Below, one piece after another: positions 23,066 to 31,497 of a stretch of 64,000 nucleotides of DNA. The stretch lies in contig AP021858.1 of NCBI GenBank assembly GCA_017347465.1, positions 2,560,472-2,624,471 on the forward strand, in the 5' to 3' direction. The position numbers were made by a program, and so were the translations under genes. Source of the DNA: Candidatus Nitrosymbiomonas proteolyticus. Lineage in GTDB: Bacteria; Armatimonadota; Fimbriimonadia; Fimbriimonadales; Fimbriimonadaceae. Each line of letters begins with the position of its first letter. The stretch's first letter is position 1. Under the pieces are notes generated by a model, which was given only the letters and a program-made list of their open reading frames with translations, was not told the DNA's origin and searched no databases.

Positions 23066-24448
23066 TCAAAGGTCAAACTGCTGCAGATGTTCGGGAATCA
23101 CGACTTCCCAGCCCAACTCTTCGACGATCTTATCCCGGAGCGTTTCCTGAGATTCGGGTTCACCGTGAACGATGAAGGTCCTTCGAGGTGGGGCCTGAAA
23201 GCAGCCCAGCCACTTGAGGATCTCGGCTTGGTCGGCATGGGCGGAGAGGGCGTTGAGCTTTTCGATCGTTGCTTTCACTTGAATTTCTTGCCCCAGAACC
23301 CGAACCACAGGGTTTCTTTCCAGAATCTGGCGTCCGAGAGTTCCTTCCGCCTGATACCCGGTGAAGAGGACGGTCGTATCGGACCGACCCAGTCGGTTGG
23401 CCAGATGGTGGACGATTCGGCCCCCCGTACACATCCCGCTTCCGGCGATCACGACGAACGGCCCCTCACGTGTGTTGAGTTTCTTGGACTCCCGGTAATC
23501 GGCGACGTAGTGCAAATTGGCGGGCGCGATGGGGTTGTCGTTCTGGCCGATCGCGATTCGAGTCTCGATGTCGTGCTCTTCGGTATGTTCGAGGTATCGG
23601 ATGGTGGTGTCGCTGGCCATCGGACTGTCGAGAAAGATCGGCAGCCTGGAGAACCCCTCGGACGCTTGCACCCGCTTGATGTAGTAGAGCATTTCCTGAG
23701 TTCGGCCAATCGAGAAGCTCGGGACGAGCAGGCATCGGCTTTCGCGGACAGCCTGCCCGAGCACCCGCGCGAGCTTCTCCTCGACGTTTTCGTTCGAGTG
23801 GATTCGATTCCCGTAGGTACTTTCGAGCACAAGGTACTCGGCGTGATCGACGCATGCGGGGTCCTTGAGGATAGGCGTGTCGTACCTCCCCAGGTCCCCG
23901 GACATGAGGATTCGCTCCCCGTTGGGAAAGTACACCTCGGCAAAAGCGGAGCCCAAAATGTGCCCTGCAGGCAAGTAGCGCCAGATCGCCTTACCCGGAA
24001 GCTCGTGGAACTTACCGTAAGGGACGGCGACGAACTGCTTGAGGCAAGCGAAGGCGTCGGCTTCCGTGTAAAGCGGGAGTGCAGGATCGTGCCTGGTCAA
24101 GCGCTTTTTGTTGAGAAATCGGGCCTGCTCGAGTTGAAGTCGCCCCGAGTCCGGCATACTGATCCGCGCGAGCGCGACCGTCGCGTGGGTCGCGTAGATC
24201 GGACCTGAGTAGCCTTCGCGAACCAACCGCGGCAGATATCCGATGTGGTCGAGGTGGGCGTGGGTCAGGACCACGGCGTCGATCTTGTCGGGCGGAACCG
24301 GAAACGGCTCCCAGTTCCTTCTTCGAATCTCCGAGCTGCCTTGAAACAGCCCGCAGTCAACCAAGATTCGGCGCTTGCCCAGGGTAATCAGGTGCCGAGA
24401 ACCGGTCACGGTTCGGGCCGCGCCGCAAAATCGGATGCTAACGGACAT
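23066..24448 (-). CDS. beta-CASP metallo-beta-lactamase-fold ribonuclease (YSH1/CPSF-like)
   Basis: 460 residues, the normal length for bacterial 'MBL fold metallo-hydrolase RNA specificity domain' proteins. Zinc ligands: LTHAHLDHIGYLP (about 61-73, HxHxDH), AGHILGSAFAEV and SGDLGRYDTP. The beta-CASP domain has VPSFSIGRTQEMLYYI and the signature SGMCTGGRIVHHL, and the C-terminus holds ALSAHADQ and FIVHGEP. Such enzymes act as exo- or endonucleases on RNA. The N-terminus VSIRFCGAARTVTGSRHL is typical and fixes the start. Confidence 0.88.
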   Translation of the reverse strand: MSVSIRFCGAARTVTGSRHLITLGKRRILVDCGLFQGSSEIRRRNWEPFPVPPDKIDAVVLTHAHLDHIGYLPRLVREGYSGPIYATHATVALARISMPDSGRLQLEQARFLNKKRLTRHDPALPLYTEADAFACLKQFVAVPYGKFHELPGKAIWRYLPAGHILGSAFAEVYFPNGERILMSGDLGRYDTPILKDPACVDHAEYLVLESTYGNRIHSNENVEEKLARVLGQAVRESRCLLVPSFSIGRTQEMLYYIKRVQASEGFSRLPIFLDSPMASDTTIRYLEHTEEHDIETRIAIGQNDNPIAPANLHYVADYRESKKLNTREGPFVVIAGSGMCTGGRIVHHLANRLGRSDTTVLFTGYQAEGTLGRQILERNPVVRVLGQEIQVKATIEKLNALSAHADQAEILKWLGCFQAPPRRTFIVHGEPESQETLRDKIVEELGWEVVIPEHLQQFDL

Positions 24449-24475
24449 ACCGAAAGAGCAGTATGCTCGAAGCGG

Positions 24476-24931
24476 TTACCAGAACGGGGGAAACACGATC
24501 CCGTCGACGTTCTGATTGTCCGAATACACCAGGTGTGAACTCGCGACAACCCATTCGCCTTCTTCCCGGACGAGCTTCGCGCGGACGACGGGTCGGTCGA
24601 TCCCGCCCCAGGTGTTGGGCTCTTCGCCTACGACGACCACGTCGGCCCACGAGCCTGTCGTGAAGAGAACCTTGTAGTACTTGAGATCACCCTGAATGTC
24701 GCTGTGGGCGATCACCTCTTCTGCGGCGTCCGCCATTTCTTTGCCGACGGTATGGGTTTGGACTTCGAAGGCGGCATAGGGGAGGATCATTAAGACGACG
24801 CTCAGGCCCGCCCAAAGCCTCCACGACCGCATCTCGTCCCGAATGTGAATGGGGCGCGTGATGACGTAGAGGGCGCTCAAAACCCCTGATGCGACCATGC
24901 AAATGCCCACGTACGAGATAACGCCAAACAT
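24476..24931 (-). CDS. uncharacterised membrane-anchored protein
   Basis: 151 residues. Two hydrophobic helices (about 4-26 and 38-56) followed by an extracytoplasmic or cytoplasmic domain of about 90 residues rich in beta strands (KYYKVLFTTGSWADVVVVG, WVVASSHLVYSD). No family was recognised. CGGGAGACCCG before the ATG provides a GGGAG ribosome-binding site. The stop lies 27 bp before the beta-CASP gene, so the two could be cotranscribed. Confidence 0.6.
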   Translation of the reverse strand: MFGVISYVGICMVASGVLSALYVITRPIHIRDEMRSWRLWAGLSVVLMILPYAAFEVQTHTVGKEMADAAEEVIAHSDIQGDLKYYKVLFTTGSWADVVVVGEEPNTWGGIDRPVVRAKLVREEGEWVVASSHLVYSDNQNVDGIVFPPFW

Positions 24932-25024
24932 CGGGTCTCCCGTACTGTTATCGGTCCGAACGGGCTAAGTCTCAAACAAGTCCGCCCGGTTTGCCCTCAA
25001 ACCAAGAGAATTGCCGGTTTCAAG

Positions 25025-25528
25025 CTACTTCGCTTGCGTCTGAGGTCCCGACTGATCGACGCCGTCGAACGTCCAGAGCGCCTGAGTCGAAGCGACGTCT
25101 TTGGCAACCTTGTCGACGTTGCGCCTGAGGATGGCGGGATGGATGTTTCGATTGTCGAGCGCGATGCCCATCATCAGCTTGTCGGACTTCGTGATGTAGA
25201 ACTGGCTGGGCTGAACCTCGAAGTTCGCTCGAAGCATTTTCAGGGGGCGATCGCCAAAATCGGTGGGGATTTGCCCAAAGTAAGCCGTGAGCCAGACGTA
25301 GTTCTTGCTGGCGCTGACCTCAGCCGCCAACGGGATGTCGAGCTCTTCCCGCGAGACCACGAACTCGAATTTGCCCTCGGCGAGGTCCTTGGGGACGTAA
25401 CCCAAGTTGGTGATCATCTCCTTCAACTGCTTGGCGTCGAGTTGGGTGTCTTGCGCGGGCAAGAACACTCCTCCCGCAAGAGCAGCCGAACCCACGAGCG
25501 GCAGGATCCAATGTGTCAATCGAGTCAT
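25025..25528 (-). CDS. exported small protein, YbjN/CesT-like
   Basis: About 167 residues. Signal peptide about 1-23 (LTHWILPLVGSAALAGGVFL). The rest shows an alpha/beta pattern beginning with LKEMITNLGYVPKDL and containing KNYVWLTAYFGQIP and FYITKSDKLMMGIALDNR, ending in a long amphipathic helix. This layout resembles YbjN/CesT-type folds, a tentative call. I chose the ATG at 25528 with GGAG 11 nt upstream; an in-frame start at 25564 would place charged residues before the signal peptide. There are no operon partners within 90 bp. Confidence 0.55.
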   Translation of the reverse strand: MTRLTHWILPLVGSAALAGGVFLPAQDTQLDAKQLKEMITNLGYVPKDLAEGKFEFVVSREELDIPLAAEVSASKNYVWLTAYFGQIPTDFGDRPLKMLRANFEVQPSQFYITKSDKLMMGIALDNRNIHPAILRRNVDKVAKDVASTQALWTFDGVDQSGPQTQAK

Positions 25529-25677
25529 GTCTTGTCGTTCTCCGATAGCGATGGCCTGTTCCAAGAAGAAGACGAAGCAGACCCCGCGATGTGTTGCGAA
25601 ACACGCCGGCGACCCATCGTTCGGCGTGCCCCGTATTCGTATCGGGGATTCCGCCCGTTTGGGTTAGGGCTGTGCGG

Positions 25678-26838
25678 TTAGCGGCCTGCGAACTTGGTGA
25701 CGGTTTGAACGCGGAGGAAGTCGGCGACCGTAGGACGCCCCACGACCCCGCTGTACGCTTTCGTCTGGAGTGTCGCGGGCCCAATTTGAACCTGGGAAGC
25801 GGTCGTCAGCGAGAGCGCGGTCCTCTCAGGGTCCGTCGTGAAGACGATCACGTTGGACGGATTGAGAGACTGCACCAGATCGAGCGCATGGGTCTCGCCC
25901 GGAAGCACCGCGACCCATCCTCTTTCGGCGGCTGCAGCTCGAACGACTTCAGGATCACCCCATTCGCCGCTCGAAATCCCGCCTTCCGCGTGAGTTAGGA
26001 GAGCGTCCACTTCGTTTCGATCCGAAAGCACCAGCACAGCCCCACCTGTCGCGCGCCCTTCTGCCAAGCCTCCGATCCATGCGCGGGCGGCGGCCTGTCG
26101 GTCGAACTCGCCCATCGCAAGGACGCAGGTCAATCCATCCGGACTCAACTCAGCGAACGAACAGTTGGGAAACCTGCTCTGGAGCGTCCGCGCGCCCGGT
26201 GCAGAGCACGCTACGAGCGAGCACGGCCCGCGATCTTCGGTCCCCGTGGCCAACAGCGCCACCGCCTTGAGGCCCCCCAACCGAAGGAGCGTACGTGCTC
26301 CGACCTCTCTTGCAGCCACCCTGAGAACCGCCTGGGCAGACGCATCGCACGCGGGGTCCCAGGCCACGACGCACTCTTCGACCCCGGCAACCCGCGCGGC
26401 GAGCGAGAAGTTGAGGAGCGACGGAACCTCTCGCAAGGTTCCCTCCAGGACGATTCCAACCCGTTCCAAAGGCAGCCACCTGCGGCCGAGCGAACTCGCC
26501 GTTTGGAACCCGGAGAGCGAGGTCCTCCACGACCAGCCGCTGGAAGTTCTGGTCAACCCCTTGGTGAGGGCCGCAAGTTCCTTTTCGTGGAAGGACCGGA
26601 TTTGCTCGATGGCCGTCCGAAGTTCCAGGAACTCTTCGGGGGAAACCACGGCGCGGCGAATCTCGTCGTCTGGAACGGTAGGGGCTGAGTTCTGAATCCC
26701 TTGGTCGTCTGCAAACGCTAAGGCCGATTCCAGTTCTTCACTACCGACGGTCTGAGGATTCGCCAGCGAGGCGGCCCACTCAAGGAAGGTCCGGTAGGAG
26801 GGATCGCCCGAAAGAGCAAGCCTGCCCAGGCTCACCAC
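25678..26838 (-). CDS. histidinol dehydrogenase-like protein lacking the zinc ligands
   Basis: 386 residues (HisD is usually about 430). The overall alignment by eye follows HisD: N-terminal helical part, PLERVGIVLEGT (about 123-134, HisD has PLERVGLYVPGG), a Rossmann-like part, and the ending VADFLRVQTVTKFAGR like HisD's VYDFLK. But QAEH is replaced by GLAEG, the APEH glutamate-histidine pair reads NPSN, and the GPNH segment reads GPAT. All zinc-binding and catalytic positions that I can align are thus lost. The GTG start overlaps the end of gltX, so it is coupled to glutamyl-tRNA synthetase. The role is unknown. Confidence 0.65.
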   Translation of the reverse strand: MVSLGRLALSGDPSYRTFLEWAASLANPQTVGSEELESALAFADDQGIQNSAPTVPDDEIRRAVVSPEEFLELRTAIEQIRSFHEKELAALTKGLTRTSSGWSWRTSLSGFQTASSLGRRWLPLERVGIVLEGTLREVPSLLNFSLAARVAGVEECVVAWDPACDASAQAVLRVAAREVGARTLLRLGGLKAVALLATGTEDRGPCSLVACSAPGARTLQSRFPNCSFAELSPDGLTCVLAMGEFDRQAAARAWIGGLAEGRATGGAVLVLSDRNEVDALLTHAEGGISSGEWGDPEVVRAAAAERGWVAVLPGETHALDLVQSLNPSNVIVFTTDPERTALSLTTASQVQIGPATLQTKAYSGVVGRPTVADFLRVQTVTKFAGR

Positions 26839-28373
26839 AAGAACTCCCTGGCTCGACGAGCCCGCTGGATCATTCTCGCAGGTCCGAGCACGGCCATCAA
26901 TTCAAACAGTCCCGGACCCACGGTCTTGCCGGTGAGCGCGACGCGTGTGGGATGAACGATGGGACCGAGCTTCTCGAAACCATGATCTTGCGCCCAGGTC
27001 CTAAGAAAGGCCTCGCATTCTTCGGCCCTCGGGCCGGAATTCGGGCTCTCGGCGAACGGGAACAACCAATCGACGAGGCTATTGAGAAGTTCAGGCACAT
27101 GGGATTGCCCGAACCACTTCTGCACGGCGGCTTCGTCCATCGGCGGCTCCTCTTGAAAGAAGAACGCGCAGGCCTCGCCGAAATCGGCGAGAGTCACGAC
27201 GCGAGGCTGTTCGAGCGCCAATGCCTGTTGGGCCAGTTCCGGTTGAGTCCGCAGGGTGTTGGATAGGAGCAACAGCGCCTCCCCAGTTGGTCTGCCGGCG
27301 TACTCCTCTTGGAGCCAGTAGTCGGCTGTGTCTGGCAACGAGAGGTAGGTCTGAACCGCCTCGGCCAGACGTTCTTCGGAAAGCTGGCGAATGTAATGGC
27401 CGTTCATCCAGTTGAGCTTCTCGGGGTCGAAGACTCCAGGCGAGGGCTGGAGGCCGTCGATATCGAACGCCGCGCACATCTCCTCCATCGACATGAGCTC
27501 CACGTCACCCCCCGGCGCCCAGCCGATGAGCGCCACGAAGTTCGCCAGCGCCTCAGGGCAATACCCCGCCGCGCGATAGTCGAGACATCGCGTGTCCCCG
27601 TGCCGTTTGCTGAGCTTCTTGCCGTCTTTGCCCAGAATGACGGGCACATGCACCCAAACCGGGGGTTCCCAGCCCAGAGCTTCGAAGAGCCACACGTGCT
27701 TGGCGACGCTCCCAATCCACTCCTCCCCCCGGAAGACGTGGGTGATCCCCATGAGATGATCGTCGATCATCGCCGCGCAGTGGTAAGTGGGCATCCCGTC
27801 GGCCTTGACCAACACGGGATCGTCTACGGTGTTTGAATCGAATTCGATCCTTCCGCGAATCGCATCGTGGCAGACCAGGGTCTTGTCGCGGGGCATTCTC
27901 AGGCGGATCACGTAGGGCCTGCCCTCTTTCTTAGCGGCGGCGGCTTGGTCGGGCCCCGCCTCCCTCCAGAGGCCGCCAAAGTAACCGATCGGTTGGCGGT
28001 TGAGTTGCTGCGAAAGGCGCATCTCCTCGAGTTCTTCGGGAGTGTCGAAGGCCGGGTAGGCGTGGCCGAGTTCGATGAGGCGTTCGACGTGTTGGCGGTA
28101 GATTCCGGCCTCGGAGCGCTCCGATTGGCGGTAGGGCGCGTGAGGCCCCCCTTTGTCCGGCCCCTCTTGCCACTCGATGCCCAGCCATTGGATGCTCTCG
28201 ACGATCTCCTCTTCGCAGCCAGGCACGAACCTCGCGCGGTCCGTGTCTTCAATGCGAAGGATGTGGATTCCTCCGTGCCGCCGCGCGAAAAGATGGCAAT
28301 AAAGCGCCGTCCGGACGTTTCCGACGTGGGGGCTTCCCGTGGGACTTGGAGCGTAGCGAACGCGTACCGACAT
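26832..28373 (-). CDS. gltX: glutamyl-tRNA synthetase
   Basis: 513 residues, a class I synthetase that charges tRNA-Glu in the cytoplasm. Near the N-terminus is the HIGH-type motif APSPTGSPHVGNVRTALY. The KMSKS-type motif is KKLSKRHGD near 245. Between them is EDTDRARFVPG. The C-terminal anticodon-binding domain is helical and follows about residue 320. No Shine-Dalgarno is visible; TAACCT lies 9 nt before the ATG. The stop overlaps the HisD-like gene. Discrimination against tRNA-Gln cannot be decided from sequence by eye. Confidence 0.95.
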   Translation of the reverse strand: MSVRVRYAPSPTGSPHVGNVRTALYCHLFARRHGGIHILRIEDTDRARFVPGCEEEIVESIQWLGIEWQEGPDKGGPHAPYRQSERSEAGIYRQHVERLIELGHAYPAFDTPEELEEMRLSQQLNRQPIGYFGGLWREAGPDQAAAAKKEGRPYVIRLRMPRDKTLVCHDAIRGRIEFDSNTVDDPVLVKADGMPTYHCAAMIDDHLMGITHVFRGEEWIGSVAKHVWLFEALGWEPPVWVHVPVILGKDGKKLSKRHGDTRCLDYRAAGYCPEALANFVALIGWAPGGDVELMSMEEMCAAFDIDGLQPSPGVFDPEKLNWMNGHYIRQLSEERLAEAVQTYLSLPDTADYWLQEEYAGRPTGEALLLLSNTLRTQPELAQQALALEQPRVVTLADFGEACAFFFQEEPPMDEAAVQKWFGQSHVPELLNSLVDWLFPFAESPNSGPRAEECEAFLRTWAQDHGFEKLGPIVHPTRVALTGKTVGPGLFELMAVLGPARMIQRARRAREFLW

Positions 28374-28382
28374 GGAGTGAAG

Positions 28383-28388
28383 AGGTTA
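28383..28388 (-). promoter_or_regulatory. -10 box TAACCT, 9 nt before gltX
   Basis: On the minus strand TAACCT is followed by 9 nt and the gltX ATG. There is no Shine-Dalgarno, so the leader would be about 2-4 nt long. Confidence 0.35.
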
Positions 28389-28504
28389 CCCGTGACGGGG
28401 TTCGTTAGGTCGTTCGCCCCGAAGCGTGAGAAGTTCTCCTCTGAATCGGCCTCTTTCCCGTAGGCTATGCATGTCGGACATAATCAGGGACGGTTGAATG
28501 CGCC

Positions 28505-29065
28505 GTGGCAGAGTGGTACTACGTAGGACATTACGGGCAGTTGGGCCCACTCACTCGCGATCAGATCGATGAATTGATCGTGGCCGGCGTGATTTCGCGC
28601 GAAACCTACATGTGGCGCACGGGCATGACGGACTGGGTCCCGGCGTCGTCGATCCTCGAAATCCAATCGGTTTTCGATTCCTTTCAACCCGTTGTGGCTC
28701 CGCCCCCGCCGCCGACGAGTCCGCTCCACCGGGCGGAGACGGCTCCTGCCGCCCCCCCGTCGGGTTCGACGTTCCACCAGCCCTACGGCACGTTTTCACC
28801 TTCGGCGTATGCCTCCCTCACGCCCGCGGGGTACGGCTATCCCGCGATTCGGAGTGACCGAAGCCGGTTGGTCGCGGGCATCCTGCAGATTCTGCTGCCG
28901 GGTGTGGGGCGGATGTACCTTGGGTATGTGGCGATTGGCGTCCTCCAACTCATCATATTGATTCCGACCTGCTTCATCGGTTGGCTCTGGTCGATCATCG
29001 ACGGGGTGCTGATTCTTTCGGGCTTCACCAAACTCGACGGTTACGGTAGAGTGCTCGAAAGCTGA
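28505..29065 (+). CDS. GYF_2 and TM2 domain membrane protein
   Basis: 186 residues. The N-terminal GYF_2 domain (about 1-50) shows WYYVGHYGQLGPLT, and later MWRTGMTDWVPASS. A Pro/Ala/Ser/Tyr-rich linker runs from about 60 to 115. The C-terminal TM2 domain has two helices with GVGRMYLGYVAIG between them and a 'WSIIDGVLI' second helix. GYF_2 domains are thought to bind proline-rich peptides, and here the linker itself is proline-rich. The GTG at 28505 starts the GYF_2 domain at residue 2. It is divergent from gltX and followed 43 bp later by the cyclophilin gene. Confidence 0.82.
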   Translation: MAEWYYVGHYGQLGPLTRDQIDELIVAGVISRETYMWRTGMTDWVPASSILEIQSVFDSFQPVVAPPPPPTSPLHRAETAPAAPPSGSTFHQPYGTFSPSAYASLTPAGYGYPAIRSDRSRLVAGILQILLPGVGRMYLGYVAIGVLQLIILIPTCFIGWLWSIIDGVLILSGFTKLDGYGRVLES

Positions 29066-29108
29066 TGCGGCGAGGTGTCGTCGGCGGAGTTGGCTCGTCT
29101 AAAGGGTG

Positions 29109-29672
29109 ATGACGTTCGTTCGTTCGTTGTTAGGACTGATAGCTGCAATCGCGGCGCTCCTCGTCGCGTCGGGCAGCGGCGGGTTCGACCCTCGAGGCCC
29201 CACCCTGTTGCGACTCGAAATCGAAGCGCGGGGCAATGTGGATATCCTGCTGCACACCGCCGAGGCGCCCAAGACGACCGCCCACATCGCCGCCTTGGTG
29301 GAGCGTGGCTTTTACAACGGGCAGCGCTTCTTCAAGGTCGTGACCTCGCCTAGGCCCTACCTGGTTCAAACAGGAGACCCCGCAAGCCGGGACGCCACCA
29401 AGCTCGACGACCCCACGATGGGAACGGGCGGAAGCGGAACCAAGGTTCCCTACGAGAGTTCCGGTTTTTCGAACGTGATGGGCGCGGTGGGGCTTTCAAC
29501 GCCGCCCAACGATCGCAATGGGGGCGACAGCCAGTTCTACATTCTGCTCGACAACGCCAAGTTTCTCGACGGCAGCTATACGGTTTTCGGCAAGGTCCAG
29601 TCCGGGATGGACGTTGTGAAGTCGATTCGCAAAGGCGACAAGATCGTCGCGGCGCGCATCGTCCGAAGCTGA
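29109..29672 (+). CDS. exported cyclophilin-type peptidyl-prolyl isomerase
   Basis: About 187 residues. Signal peptide about 1-21. The cyclophilin domain includes APKTTAHIAALVERGFYNGQRFFKV, with the isomerase loop altered from the family 'FHR' to FFK, and SQFYILLDNAKFLDGSYTVFGKV. It should accelerate proline isomerisation in the periplasm. The GTG codon just before is possible but less likely. The ABC permease genes follow after 53 bp. Confidence 0.82.
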   Translation: MTFVRSLLGLIAAIAALLVASGSGGFDPRGPTLLRLEIEARGNVDILLHTAEAPKTTAHIAALVERGFYNGQRFFKVVTSPRPYLVQTGDPASRDATKLDDPTMGTGGSGTKVPYESSGFSNVMGAVGLSTPPNDRNGGDSQFYILLDNAKFLDGSYTVFGKVQSGMDVVKSIRKGDKIVAARIVRS

Positions 29673-29725
29673 GACCGCTTCGTTTTCGATTGCGGTAACG
29701 CGGCTCAGGGTGTATTCTCTTCGCC

Positions 29726-30676
29726 GTGCGATTGGCGCGCGCCATCTTGCTGAGGCTGCTGTACGGGCTTTTGAGCCTGCTTTTTGTGTCGCTCGTAACC
29801 TTCGTCGCCGACGAGATCGCACCGGGCGACGCCGTCACGGTGATCGCCGGCGACAAGGCCAGCCCAGAAACCAAGGCGCGCATTCGAGAGAAATTTGGGC
29901 TCAATGATCCCCCGGTCGAGCGGTACTTTCGGTTTCTTGCGGGCGCGGTCCGGCTCGATTTTGGGGATAGCTACCATGGCGTTCAGGAACCCGTCATCGA
30001 CATCATCGAGCGCAACCTCCCGAACACGGTGCGAGTGGCGCTCATGGCCATCTTGCTCGCCGCCATCGTAGGCATCACGTTGGGAACGCTCGCAGCGGTG
30101 TATGAGAACCGCGCGGCAGATCGAGCAGTTCTCACCCTCAGTACGCTAGGGGTGACCCTACCCAACTTCGTTCTCGCGCCCATTCTCGTGTACGTCTTCG
30201 CGATTCAGTTGGACGTATTGCCTCAGAACTGGAGCGTGAACCGGGTCGCCGACGACATCTACTACCTGATTCTCCCCGTGGTGATCCTCTCCGCCCGGCC
30301 GATGGCGACTCTCACAAGGCTGACGCGGGCCTCGATGGTCGAGACCCTCAAGCAGGAGTTCATCAAGCTCGCGATCGCGAAGGGAGTATCGCCGACCCGT
30401 CTCGTACTTCAGCACGCGCTTCGGAACGCGATCCTGCCCGTCATCACGGCCATTGGAACGAGCTTCGGGTTTCTCCTCACGGGCTCCTTCGTCGTCGAGC
30501 GGTACTTTACGATGCCGGGGATCGGCCGCGAAGCGATCGAAGCGATTCAACAGAGCAACACCCCGGTGATCCAGGCCTGCATCCTGATCACGGGGGTCAT
30601 GTTCATTGGCGTGAACCTACTCGTCGACCTCTTGTTGCCGCTCTTGGACCCCCGCATTCGGGAGAGCCAAGTTTGA
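29726..30676 (+). CDS. peptide/nickel-type ABC transporter permease (DppB-like)
   Basis: 316 residues with about six transmembrane helices. The N-terminal helix is followed by a periplasmic part (residues 30-90) with LDFGDSYHGVQ, as in DppB/OppB. The cytoplasmic EAA loop reads EFIKLAIAKGVSPTRLVLQHALRNAILP (around residue 210-237), the contact to the ATPase. It imports peptides or similar solutes. The substrate-binding protein and ATPases are not next to it. The GTG start lies at the normal first helix. It overlaps the next gene by 4 bp. Confidence 0.9.
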   Translation: MRLARAILLRLLYGLLSLLFVSLVTFVADEIAPGDAVTVIAGDKASPETKARIREKFGLNDPPVERYFRFLAGAVRLDFGDSYHGVQEPVIDIIERNLPNTVRVALMAILLAAIVGITLGTLAAVYENRAADRAVLTLSTLGVTLPNFVLAPILVYVFAIQLDVLPQNWSVNRVADDIYYLILPVVILSARPMATLTRLTRASMVETLKQEFIKLAIAKGVSPTRLVLQHALRNAILPVITAIGTSFGFLLTGSFVVERYFTMPGIGREAIEAIQQSNTPVIQACILITGVMFIGVNLLVDLLLPLLDPRIRESQV

Positions 30677-31479
30677 AGCGGTTCGACCCGATGTTCTGGT
30701 TCGGCGTGAGCTTCCTCACGCTGCTGGTGCTCGTCGCCGTGTTTGGACCGATGGGGTCTGCGGGCCACAACGCCATCGTGGCCGACCCGTACCTTGGCCC
30801 TTCGGCGCAGCACTGGATGGGCACGGACGAGCTCGGACGGGACATTTTCAAACGGATCGCCTACGGCGCCCGGCTTTCGCTGATGATCGGGCTTTCGGTC
30901 CAGGCCCTGAGCCTCTTGATCGGGATCACGGCAGGGATGATCGGGTCGTTCGGCCCGAAATGGCTCCGCGTCATGGTGTTGCGATTCACCGATGGGATGT
31001 TCGCCTTTCCCGACATTCTGCTGGCGATCCTGATCATCGGAGTTTGGAAGACGGGTGTGGAGCCGGTCATCGTCGCGCTTGCAGTGACCTCGTGGCCGGG
31101 GATCACGCGCTTGGTCGTGACGCAGGTCGCCTCTCTGCGCGACCGCGAATACGTCGTCGCCTCCAACGCGATGGGCGCTTCAACTCCCTACGTTGTGATC
31201 CGGCACATCCTCCCGCAAATGTGGGGCGTGCTGCTAGCCGTCGCCATGGTCGATCTTGCCGGAACGATCCTGGCCGAGAGCACGCTTAGCTTCCTCGGCA
31301 TCGGCGTTCAGGCACCCGACCCAAGTTGGGGGAGCATGATCGAGAAGGGCCGGTTTGAGATGACCTCGAACCCGATGCTGCTGCTGTGGCCCTGTCTCGT
31401 GCTGAGCACCACGATCTTCGCTCTCAACTTCGTAGGCGACGGTATTCGGGCCGCGCTCGACCCGCGCCGGAAGTCGTAG
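30673..31479 (+). CDS. peptide/nickel-type ABC transporter permease (DppC-like)
   Basis: 268 residues with about six transmembrane helices. GTDELGRDIFKRIAYGARLSL near residue 37 is the conserved DppC periplasmic motif. The EAA loop EYVVASNAMGASTPYVVIRHILPQ (about 158-181) contacts the ATPase. It forms the permease heterodimer with the preceding DppB-like protein; the ATGA-type overlap indicates coupling. Neither ATPase nor solute-binding protein genes follow, since the next gene is on the other strand. Confidence 0.9.
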   Translation: MKRFDPMFWFGVSFLTLLVLVAVFGPMGSAGHNAIVADPYLGPSAQHWMGTDELGRDIFKRIAYGARLSLMIGLSVQALSLLIGITAGMIGSFGPKWLRVMVLRFTDGMFAFPDILLAILIIGVWKTGVEPVIVALAVTSWPGITRLVVTQVASLRDREYVVASNAMGASTPYVVIRHILPQMWGVLLAVAMVDLAGTILAESTLSFLGIGVQAPDPSWGSMIEKGRFEMTSNPMLLLWPCLVLSTTIFALNFVGDGIRAALDPRRKS

Positions 31480-31497
31480 GGTCGGGGAATCCCCGGC

